A DNA stretch of 64,000 nucleotides from Candidatus Kouleothrix ribensis (GTDB lineage Bacteria > Chloroflexota > Chloroflexia > Chloroflexales > Roseiflexaceae). The notes under the pieces were generated by a model that saw only the letters and a list, made by a program, of their open reading frames with translations, did not search any database and was not told the origin of the DNA. The stretch spans positions 930,001-994,000 of the forward strand of contig JADKGW010000002.1 of NCBI GenBank assembly GCA_016722075.1. Reading direction: 5' to 3'. Made by a program: the position numbers and the translations under genes. Below are positions 41,952 through 48,998 of this stretch, in pieces (position 1 is the stretch's first letter; every line of letters begins with the position of its first letter).

Positions 41952-42674
41952 ATGCTGAGCGAACAAACCGACAATCTAACCCTCAGCGCGCAGAATCCAA
42001 AGCTCCTCCCAGCCGCCTGGGCCGTGTTCCGCAAAGATGTGCGCGCCGAGCTACGCACGCGCTACGCGCTGAACGCCGTGGCGCTGTTCGCCGTGAGCAC
42101 GGTGGTGGCGCTGAGCCTGGGGCTTGGCCCGCTGACGCGCAGCGCCGACCTGCCGCTGATCCACGCGGCGCTGCTGTGGATCGCCATCCTGTTCGCGGCC
42201 TTCACCGGGCTGGCGCGCGCGTTTGTGCAAGAAGAAGAGGCCCGCACGGCTGCCGCGCTACGGCTGGCCGCCCCGCCGATCGCGGTGTACCTCGGCAAGC
42301 TGCTGTTCAACCTGGCGCTGCTGCTGCTGCTCGACGCACTCACGGCGGTGTTGTTCGTGGTGCTGCTGCGCGTGCAGATCGGCAACCTGGGCCTGTTTGC
42401 TACGCTGCTGCTGGCCGGCAGCCTGGGCCTGGTGGCCGCCACCACGCTGATCGCCGCGATCATCGCGCGCGCCAGCGTTAAGGGCGCGCTATTCGCAGTG
42501 CTATCGTTCCCGCTGCTGGCGCCGCTGCTGGTGGTGGCGATCAAAGGCACGGCGCTGGCGCTCGAGGGCGCCGAGTGGGCGCGCGGCCTGGCGCCGCTGC
42601 AGGTGCTGCTGGCCTATACCGTCGCGCTGTTCGTGGCCTCGCTGTTCCTGTTCGGCAGCGTCTGGGAGGCGTAG
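41952..42674 (+). CDS. ccmB: Haem exporter membrane protein CcmB
   Basis: A 240-residue integral membrane protein with about six helices, the permease partner of CcmA. Recognisable blocks: AWAVFRKDVRAELRTRYALNAVALFAVSTVVALSLG, LLWIAILFAAFTGLARAFVQEEE (usual CcmB wording), and the C-terminal SFPLLAPLLVVAIKGT region. Start at 41952 is leaderless by the promoter position. A gap of 457 nt with its own promoter then precedes ccmC, so the ccm genes form at least two transcription units. Confidence 0.85.
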   Translation: MLSEQTDNLTLSAQNPKLLPAAWAVFRKDVRAELRTRYALNAVALFAVSTVVALSLGLGPLTRSADLPLIHAALLWIAILFAAFTGLARAFVQEEEARTAAALRLAAPPIAVYLGKLLFNLALLLLLDALTAVLFVVLLRVQIGNLGLFATLLLAGSLGLVAATTLIAAIIARASVKGALFAVLSFPLLAPLLVVAIKGTALALEGAEWARGLAPLQVLLAYTVALFVASLFLFGSVWEA

Positions 42675-43053
42675 CCCGCCGCGCCCTGGCCGCCGCCGTA
42701 CCCCCGCGCACTTCTCACTGCAATAAATAGTAGTACTCCTCACACAGCCGGTACTGATTCTTTTACTGATAGCGCTATGTCGCTGGGATATGATCGGCCT
42801 ACAGGACTCTCGGGCCGATACAGCCAGCGTACTTGGCAAGCGCCGCGAGCTTCCGATACGATGTGTGCAGCTTGCGGGCCGCAGCCTGCCGCAGCCGCGT
42901 ATATGTCGCGCAGGTTGCGCGCCCGGCCGCCAATTCGAGAGCGTGCCGACAGTGCCGCGCTACAATCATGCTCGGGCGACGTTGCAGCCGCAGCAGGTGA
43001 GTGGTGGTGTGTGGTAGAGCCGCTGGCCATCAACGTCGCCCCGATCGTCTCAT
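42675..43053. other. Intergenic region between ccmB and ccmC
   Basis: About 380 bases without a convincing gene; short open frames here lack ribosome sites and coding bias. A GCGCTACAAT sequence like the ccmA -10 occurs at about 42957. Confidence 0.5.
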
Positions 43054-43085
43054 CGTTTGCTCATCATAGGCAAACGTAGTATGAT
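43054..43085 (+). promoter_or_regulatory. ccmC promoter with overlapping inverted repeat
   Basis: TTGCTC (43057-43062) and TATGAT (43080-43085) spaced by 17 bases. A perfect inverted repeat CGTTTGC-N9-GCAAACG (43054-43076) covers the -35 and spacer, as an operator would. Confidence 0.55.
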
Positions 43086-43131
43086 ACTGCTCGCCGAGTA
43101 GCGCGCGCAGACGCCTAGAAGAGAGGTTGCG

Positions 43132-44133
43132 ATGGCTGCAAGAGCACAGCTCGCGCAGGCTGCCAAGCTGCTGCTAGGGCTCTGGATTGCCGGCGTGGTC
43201 GTGGCCATGTTTCTGGTCGTGCCGCAGTATGTCGGCCTGGGCGAAGCCGGGCGGATCATCATTATGCATGTGCCCACCGCCTGGGTTACCTCGCTGGCGT
43301 TTGCGGTTTCGGCAGTGTACAGCGCGCTGTACCTGTGGCGCCGCCGCCCCGAGCACGATGCCGCCGCCATTGCTGCGGCCGAGGTCGGCCTGATCTTCTG
43401 TATCCTCGCCACCGTCACCGGCTCAATCTTTGCCCAGATCGTCTGGGGTGTGTTCTGGAACTGGGATCCGCGCGAAACCTCGATTGTCGTGCTACTGCTG
43501 ATCTACGCGGCCTACTTCGCCTTGCGATCGGCGCTCGACGACCCTGAGCGGCGCCGGCGGCTGGCGGCGGTGTACAACCTGTTCGCCGCCGTCACCATGC
43601 CCTTCCTGCTGTTTGTGGCGCCACGGGTGGCCGAGAGCACCCTGCACCCGAACTGTGCATTCATTCAAGGCAGCAAATGCGAGGGGATTACCCTCTCGAC
43701 CCAGCCGGGCGGCGTGAAGCTTGGCCAGCTCGGCAGCTCCGACATTGTGCTCGAGCTGATCAGCCTCGAGCAGCGCGGCAACCTGGCGGTGGCCACCGTG
43801 AATGTGCGCGGCATGGGCGGGCGCTCGCTCGGCACGCTCGCACCCACGCTCGAGCTGGGCAGCGGCAAGCCGGCCGACCGGCCGAACTTCGAGGGCCAAC
43901 GCTTTACGCTGGCGCTCGAGGCCGCCGACCTGGCTAATGGCACCGCCCGGCTGAACATGGAGGCACCTGGCAGCGGGCTGCTGGCCAACCAACGCACGCT
44001 CTGGATCTTCCTGGCCTCGATCGCCGGCTTCTCCGGCCTGTTCGTGTGGATGTATCGCCTGCGCGCCGCTATGCTTGTGCTGCACGAGCGGCTGGCGCAA
44101 CGTGAGGGCAGCTATGCCGAACTTCCTGCTTGA
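43132..44133 (+). CDS. ccmC: Haem-handling membrane protein CcmC
   Basis: A 333-residue member of the haem-handling protein family that passes haem to CcmE. The tryptophan-rich WWD motif is at about residue 105 (WGVFWNWDPRETS), with six or so helices and the usual IIIMHVPTAWVTSLAF opening block. At 333 residues it is about 90 longer than common CcmC: an extra-cytoplasmic insert (about 175-275, ESTLHPNCAFIQGSKCEG onward) lies between the last helices. GAGAGG precedes the ATG. It overlaps ccmD by 20 nt. Confidence 0.88.
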   Translation: MAARAQLAQAAKLLLGLWIAGVVVAMFLVVPQYVGLGEAGRIIIMHVPTAWVTSLAFAVSAVYSALYLWRRRPEHDAAAIAAAEVGLIFCILATVTGSIFAQIVWGVFWNWDPRETSIVVLLLIYAAYFALRSALDDPERRRRLAAVYNLFAAVTMPFLLFVAPRVAESTLHPNCAFIQGSKCEGITLSTQPGGVKLGQLGSSDIVLELISLEQRGNLAVATVNVRGMGGRSLGTLAPTLELGSGKPADRPNFEGQRFTLALEAADLANGTARLNMEAPGSGLLANQRTLWIFLASIAGFSGLFVWMYRLRAAMLVLHERLAQREGSYAELPA

Positions 44134-44341
44134 CCCAGGCATCGCGATCTATGCGGCGATGGCGGTGGCCCTGGTGGTATGGCTCGGGATCTTCGCCTTC
44201 CTGTGGCGGCTCGACCGGCTCGCGCGCGAGCTGCGCCGCAAGCTCGATCAGCAGCCGCGCGCCGAGGCCGCTGCGCCGCGCGCGACGCTCGAGGTGCGCG
44301 CTGCGCATCCGCCCGCGCGCCTGGCTACGAATGATGAGTGA
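44114..44341 (+). CDS. ccmD: CcmD-like small membrane protein
   Basis: A 75-residue protein with one membrane helix (about 9-29, AIYAAMAVALVVWLGIFAFLW) and a basic juxtamembrane segment RLDRLARELRRKL, the typical CcmD layout. It starts inside the end of ccmC (20-nt overlap) and is followed by ccmE. CcmD helps release holo-CcmE from CcmC and CcmA/B. The assignment rests on topology and position because CcmD sequences are poorly conserved. Confidence 0.7.
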   Translation: MPNFLLDPGIAIYAAMAVALVVWLGIFAFLWRLDRLARELRRKLDQQPRAEAAAPRATLEVRAAHPPARLATNDE

Positions 44342-44402
44342 GCGATAGAAACAGCGCGCAGGCGGATGCGCCGCCTGCTTCCTGCCACATAAGGAGCCTG
44401 CG

Positions 44403-44834
44403 ATGGCAACAGCCTCTAGCGATTTCGGCCGGCGTGGCTTCGTGCTCAAGCCGCTGCATATCATCGGCATCGCGATTATTGCGCTGGCGATTGGGCTGGG
44501 CTACTACGGCCTGCAGAGCGCACTGCGCCCATACACCACCAGCGTCGCCGAGGCGATCGACAGCGGGCGCGGCGTGCAGCTGGCCGGCTACCTGGTGCCC
44601 GGCGAGCAGGGCCACTACGATGCCCAGAGCAACTTCACCTTCCAGATGCAAGATAACACCGGCAAGGTTGTGCAGGTGGTCTACCCAAAAGTCAAGCCGG
44701 CCAACTTCGAGCAGGCGATCAGCATCGTGGCGATCGGTCGCTACGATTCGTCTAAGGGCGTGTTCCTGGCCGACGACATGCTGGTGAAATGCCCCTCGAA
44801 ATACCAAGAGCAGCTCGACCAATCGCAAGGGTGA
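44403..44834 (+). CDS. ccmE: Haem chaperone CcmE, Cys-type (CxxxY)
   Basis: A 143-residue membrane-anchored beta-barrel haem chaperone. One helix at about 17-37, then the OB-fold domain with RGVQLAGYLVPGEQG and FTFQMQDNTGKVVQVVYPKVKPANF. The haem-binding position is Cys130 in KCPSKY, giving CxxxY (Tyr134) instead of the HxxxY of enterobacteria; Cys-type CcmE is known from some anaerobes and archaea. AAGGAG lies ahead of the ATG. Between ccmD and ccmF in one operon. Confidence 0.9.
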   Translation: MATASSDFGRRGFVLKPLHIIGIAIIALAIGLGYYGLQSALRPYTTSVAEAIDSGRGVQLAGYLVPGEQGHYDAQSNFTFQMQDNTGKVVQVVYPKVKPANFEQAISIVAIGRYDSSKGVFLADDMLVKCPSKYQEQLDQSQG

Positions 44835-44891
44835 TTGACGCTGTAGCGCAAACGCGCTACCAAAGTCGTTAATCGCACATTCGGAGCGGCT

Positions 44892-47258
44892 ATGTACTTA
44901 CTCGGCACGATCTTAATCATGAGCGGCATCGTCGCCGCGTCGGTCGCGACGGTTGGGTATGCGCTGGTGCCGGGCGGCAACACCGCTGCGCTGGCCTACG
45001 GCCGCATCGGCACGCGCGCCGCGTTTGGCGCGGTGCTGGCGGTGGCAGCGCTGATCATGTACCTATTCCTGGCCCGGCGCTACGATATTCAGTATGTGTA
45101 CGATTACAGCTCGGCCGACCTCGAATTTGGCTTTCGCATCGCCGCTATGTGGGCCGGCCAACCCGGCTCGTTTGTGGTCTGGGCGCTGTGGGGCCTGATC
45201 GCCGCCCAGCTGCTGGTGCGCCGCACCCGCCACGCCGAGCCGTATGTGCTGAGCGTGCTGATGCTGATCCAGGCCGCGCTGCTGGTGTTCATGCTCGTGC
45301 GCAACCCGTTCATCCCATTCACCGATCCGGCCACCGGCGCGGCGGCGACACCGGCCGACGGCAAGGGCCTGAACGAGCTGCTGCACAACCCCTGGATGAT
45401 CATTCACCCGCCCATCCTGTTCATCGGCTACGCGCTCATGGCTGTGCCGTTCGCCTTCGCGATCGGCGGGCTGTGGCGGCGCGACTACGACGGCTGGGCG
45501 CGCGCGGCGTTGCCCTGGGCGCTGGCGGCCTGGTCGTTTCTGGGCCTGGCGCTGCTGCTGGGCGGCTACTGGGCCTACGAGACGCTCAACTGGGGCGGCT
45601 ACTGGGGCTGGGATCCGGTCGAGAACTCGTCGCTGGTGCCCTGGCTCACCACGACTGCGCTCATTCATACGCTGCTGATCCAGCGCACCAGCGGCGGCAT
45701 GCGCCGGGCTAACTTCGCGCTGGCCATCCTGACGTATGTGCTGGTGTTCTACGCCACCTTCCTCACCCGCACCGGCGTGCTCTCGTCGTTCTCAGTCCAC
45801 TCGTTCGTGGCCGAGGGCCTGAAGAGCATCATGACCGGCTTCCTGGCCGCGCTGGCGCTGTTCGGCTTCGGCTTTCTGGCGCTGCGCTGGCGCGACATCC
45901 CCAGCCGGCCGATCTCGGAGAAGCTGCTCTCGCGCGATAGCTTCTTCGTGCTCATGGCCCTGGGCCTGCTGGTGATCGCCGGCGTGATCACGCTCGGCAC
46001 CTCGATGCCGGTGATCTCGGCCATCCCCGGCGTGGGCCACGCGCTCCAGAGCTTCTTCGGCGCCGCGTTCGAGCTCGACCGCGGCCAGGCCATCGATCCG
46101 AGCGCACCCGCGTTTACCGATGGGCGCTTCGGCCTGGTGGCCGGCTTCTACCACGCCACCGTGCCGCCGCTGGCGATCATCCTGGTGCTGCTCATGATCG
46201 TCGGGCCGCTGCTGGGCTGGCGCGACACCAGCATGCGCCACCTGCTGCGCACGCTGCGCTGGCCGGCGCTCGCGGCCGTGCTGGTGGCCTGCGCGGGCGT
46301 GCTGCTCGGCGCGCGCGATCTGCTGCCGCTGGCCTATATCGGCCTGGGCGCGTTCGCGGCCGGCACCAACATCGTTATGATCGTGCGCACACTGCGCGGC
46401 GGCTGGCTGCGCATCGGCGGCTACCTGGCCCACGTGGGCCTGGCGGTGCTGCTCACCGGCGTGGTTGGCTCGAGCTTCTACGCCACGCCCGAGCTGCGGC
46501 TCTCGCTGCCGCAGGGCCAGAAGATTAGCGCGTATGGCTACGACTTCGAGTTCCACGATTGGAAGCTGAACGAGCAGGGCCGCGGCGTGCTCGACCTGAG
46601 CATGACCCGCCGCGGCAGCACCTACCGCGCGCAGCCGAACCTGTACCTCAACCCACGCATGGGCGCGACGATGGCCACGCCGTCGATCAAGAGCGAGTTC
46701 TTCCAGGATGTGTATGTCTCACCACAGGAGTACCAGCCCGCGATCGACCGCAATAGCACCCAGCTGTCGGTGAACGACAAGCGCGAGATCGGGCCGTACA
46801 CGATCACGTTCCTGGGCTTCGATGCGGCCGAGTCGCACGGCGGCAATAGCGGCGACATCGGCGCTCAGCTGAAGGTGACATACCAGGGCCAGGATACGGT
46901 CGTGTCGCCGATCATCCGGCTAGTGGCCAACGAGACCGACCCGGCCAAGGCGTTGCAGCACCTCCCGGCCGACCTGCCGGGCGGCAAGACGGTGGTGTTC
47001 GACGACTTCAACCCGCTGCAGCGCTGGGTTCTTGTGCGCGTCACCGGGCTGGATCTGCCGGTTGAGCCGGCCAAGGCGGTGATCACGGTCAGCGTCAAGC
47101 CGGGCATCTTGCTGGTGTGGCTGGGTGTGATTATCGGTGTGCTGGGGGGCCTGATCGCGCTGGTGCGCCGCACGCTCGAGGGCCGCTGGCAGCCCGGCGG
47201 GGCGCGCTCGCGCCTGCCGCGCGGCCTGGCCAACTTGCTGCGCAGCCCTCGACCATAG
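44892..47258 (+). CDS. ccmF: Cytochrome c haem lyase subunit CcmF
   Basis: A 788-residue polytopic protein with about 13-15 helices that attaches haem to apocytochrome c. The WWD domain is at about residues 234-251 (WGGYWGWDPVENSSLVPW). Other conserved blocks are PWMIIHPPILFIGYALMAVPFAFAI, TRTGVLSSFSVHSFVA and, late, the periplasmic beta domain. The ATG at 44892 has only a weak ribosome site (GGAGCGG). It follows ccmE by 57 nt and precedes the J-domain/TPR gene by 32 nt. Its CcmH partner is not in the window. Confidence 0.93.
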   Translation: MYLLGTILIMSGIVAASVATVGYALVPGGNTAALAYGRIGTRAAFGAVLAVAALIMYLFLARRYDIQYVYDYSSADLEFGFRIAAMWAGQPGSFVVWALWGLIAAQLLVRRTRHAEPYVLSVLMLIQAALLVFMLVRNPFIPFTDPATGAAATPADGKGLNELLHNPWMIIHPPILFIGYALMAVPFAFAIGGLWRRDYDGWARAALPWALAAWSFLGLALLLGGYWAYETLNWGGYWGWDPVENSSLVPWLTTTALIHTLLIQRTSGGMRRANFALAILTYVLVFYATFLTRTGVLSSFSVHSFVAEGLKSIMTGFLAALALFGFGFLALRWRDIPSRPISEKLLSRDSFFVLMALGLLVIAGVITLGTSMPVISAIPGVGHALQSFFGAAFELDRGQAIDPSAPAFTDGRFGLVAGFYHATVPPLAIILVLLMIVGPLLGWRDTSMRHLLRTLRWPALAAVLVACAGVLLGARDLLPLAYIGLGAFAAGTNIVMIVRTLRGGWLRIGGYLAHVGLAVLLTGVVGSSFYATPELRLSLPQGQKISAYGYDFEFHDWKLNEQGRGVLDLSMTRRGSTYRAQPNLYLNPRMGATMATPSIKSEFFQDVYVSPQEYQPAIDRNSTQLSVNDKREIGPYTITFLGFDAAESHGGNSGDIGAQLKVTYQGQDTVVSPIIRLVANETDPAKALQHLPADLPGGKTVVFDDFNPLQRWVLVRVTGLDLPVEPAKAVITVSVKPGILLVWLGVIIGVLGGLIALVRRTLEGRWQPGGARSRLPRGLANLLRSPRP

Positions 47259-47290
47259 GTTCAGTATAACAGCCTTCATCAGCGGCAGAT

Positions 47291-48373
47291 ATGACAACCA
47301 GCTACGATCATTACGAGACCCTGCAAGTCCATCCTAAGGCCGACGCTGCTGCGATCGAGGCCGCGTACCAGCGCTTGCGCGAACGCTACGACCCGGCCAG
47401 GCTCGACGGCGCCGCCGACGAACTGCTCGAGCTGGCCCGCGCCAAGCGCGACGCGATTGAGTATGCCTACGCCGTGCTAGGCGACCCGCAGCGCCGCGCC
47501 GCGTACGATGCCGAGCACCAGGCACCAAAAACTGGCCCCCAGGAACCCGGCCGCGCAAACCAGGCCCACGCCGCGCCACACGTGCCGGCTACCGCCGCGC
47601 GATCGTCGATCCCCGGCGCGGCCGACCAGCCGCTCGACTACCGGCCGCTGCCGCCGGCCAGGCGCCAGGAGCGCCCACGCGGCGCGGCCGAAACACTCGC
47701 GCAGGCGCCGCTCGGCCGCGCGGCCCGGCCAGGCCGGGCGCCCCGGCCCCGGCTGGCCCAGCGCTTGACTGTGCCGATCGCGCTGGCCGGCGTGCTGGTG
47801 CTGATCGTCGCCAGCAGCCTGCTGCTGACCAATGGCGGTGGCCCGCCGCCAGCAGCGCCAACCGCAACGCCCTCGCCATTCGATATCTACGAGGCCAACA
47901 TCCCCAAGGCCCAGAGCTTCGCCGAGCAGAACTCCACCAGCGCGCAGGCCTGGATCGACCTGGGCAACCTGCTGTACGATAGCGCGCAGATTGTGCGCGA
48001 GCAGGCGCCCGATAGCCCCGTGTATCAGCAGCGGCTCGGGCGCTGGCTCCAGGCCACCAGCGCCTACAGCCAGGCGCTGGCGCTCGAGCCGGGTAACGCC
48101 CCCGCACGCGCCGATCTGGGCGCCAGCTCGTGTTTCTACGGCGCAGGCACCGGCGACCAGAGCTTCGTGCAGAAGGGGATGGCCGAAGTTCGGCGCGCCG
48201 CTACGATCGCCCCCGACGATGCGCGCGTGCTGATCAGCATGGGCCACTGCCTGGTGAGCACCCAGCCGCCCCAGATCGATGCGGCGATTGCCAGCTGGCA
48301 GCGCGTGATCGAGCGCAACCCTTCCTCGCCACTGGTGAGCCAGGCCCAGGTGCTGATCGATAGATATCGTTAG
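47291..48373 (+). CDS. J-domain-like, membrane, TPR protein (possible CcmI analogue)
   Basis: A 360-residue protein. Residues 3-75 read like a J-domain (HYETLQVHPKADAAAIEAAYQRLRERYDPARLD ... AYAVLGDPQRRAAYD), but the HPD tripeptide that stimulates DnaK is replaced by YDP, so it is not a working Hsp40. A Pro/Ala/Arg-rich linker follows, then a membrane helix at about 158-178 (VPIALAGVLVLIVASSLLL), and a C-terminal TPR-like domain (YSQALALEPGNAPARADLGASS). A TPR on the outer face after a helix recalls CcmI/CcmH, which hands apocytochrome to CcmF. Position as the last gene of the ccm operon supports that role; it remains inference. Confidence 0.65.
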   Translation: MTTSYDHYETLQVHPKADAAAIEAAYQRLRERYDPARLDGAADELLELARAKRDAIEYAYAVLGDPQRRAAYDAEHQAPKTGPQEPGRANQAHAAPHVPATAARSSIPGAADQPLDYRPLPPARRQERPRGAAETLAQAPLGRAARPGRAPRPRLAQRLTVPIALAGVLVLIVASSLLLTNGGGPPPAAPTATPSPFDIYEANIPKAQSFAEQNSTSAQAWIDLGNLLYDSAQIVREQAPDSPVYQQRLGRWLQATSAYSQALALEPGNAPARADLGASSCFYGAGTGDQSFVQKGMAEVRRAATIAPDDARVLISMGHCLVSTQPPQIDAAIASWQRVIERNPSSPLVSQAQVLIDRYR

Positions 48374-48380
48374 GCACATG

Positions 48381-48418
48381 CAAACCCTGCGGTTTTTGCC
48401 TGGCAAAGCAGGGGTTTG
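48381..48418 (+). terminator. Possible terminator after the ccm operon
   Basis: CAAACCCTGC (48381-48390) pairs with GCAGGGGTTTG (48408-48418) with one bulged G and a 17-base loop. Tail weak. Confidence 0.35.
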
Positions 48419-48552
48419 GCGAGGCTTCACCTGCCCAAGATCAGTGATGCCCTGGCCCCAACGCCTCAACGACCCGTAGGTTCGAACACCTGCGAGTCGT
48501 TGCGCCTGCGTGGCAGCCGGGTGATTCCGTCCTTATTTGCGCGAGATTGGGG

Positions 48553-48687
48553 TCAGGCCTGTAGCTGCTCGCCGGTAACCTCAACGGCCACCGGCTCAGC
48601 GGCGTGCGCGCGTACCTCGCGCCACACCGTCACACCCGCGATGATCGGCGTCAGAAGCATGATCGCGATCCAGATCAACCAGAGCAT
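48553..48687 (-). CDS. 44-aa single-pass membrane microprotein, copy 2
   Basis: The ATG at 48687 has TGGAGA ten bases upstream. The 44-residue product begins MLWLIWIAIMLLTPIIAG, a membrane helix, followed by VTVWREVRAHAAEPV and a polar tail. Length and twelve positions match the microprotein at 11190 (M1, W3, W6, M10, L12, P14, G18, V21, E24, R26, A29, E31), although flanking DNA differs. It stands alone on the minus strand between the ccm operon and dnaK. Function unknown. Confidence 0.65.
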   Translation of the reverse strand: MLWLIWIAIMLLTPIIAGVTVWREVRAHAAEPVAVEVTGEQLQA

Positions 48688-48998
48688 TTGTGCGTGTCTC
48701 CAATGCAAGCATACGACGCTGCTACGTGCCGCCACAGCCTTGCTATCATACACTGCGGCATCTGGCCTGAAGCTGATAATTAGATTACAGGATGCTGATA
48801 GTTTTGCTTGAATTTCGCAATATACCAGCCCCGGCCCGGCCCAGGCGCCAATTCTAACACATCTCTAACGCCGTTCTTATCGCCTGCTATCGCAAATAGA
48901 GTACACTAACCACAGCGCGAGTTGCAGCCGAGTGAGTTTCAAACACGCTGCGCGCGCCCGAAACGCAACTCGTAGCTCTCGAAGAAATGAGGACCACA
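48688..48998. other. Intergenic region upstream of dnaK
   Basis: About 310 bases with no gene. A TTCTTA-17-TAGAGT pair (48874-48902) could be the dnaK promoter. No CIRCE element (TTAGCACTC-N9-GAGTGCTAA) is visible. Confidence 0.4.

Noticed and set aside
42675..43053. Small genes in the ccmB-ccmC gap
   Set aside because: Open frames here have no ribosome site, no G/C-biased third positions and no recognisable product.
47291..47520. DnaJ (Hsp40) working with the nearby dnaK
   Set aside because: The HPD motif needed to stimulate DnaK is missing (YDP), and the gene belongs to the ccm run, separated from dnaK by an antisense gene and promoter region.
48688..48998. CIRCE/HrcA operator upstream of dnaK
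   Set aside because: No TTAGCACTC-N9-GAGTGCTAA-like repeat was found on either strand.
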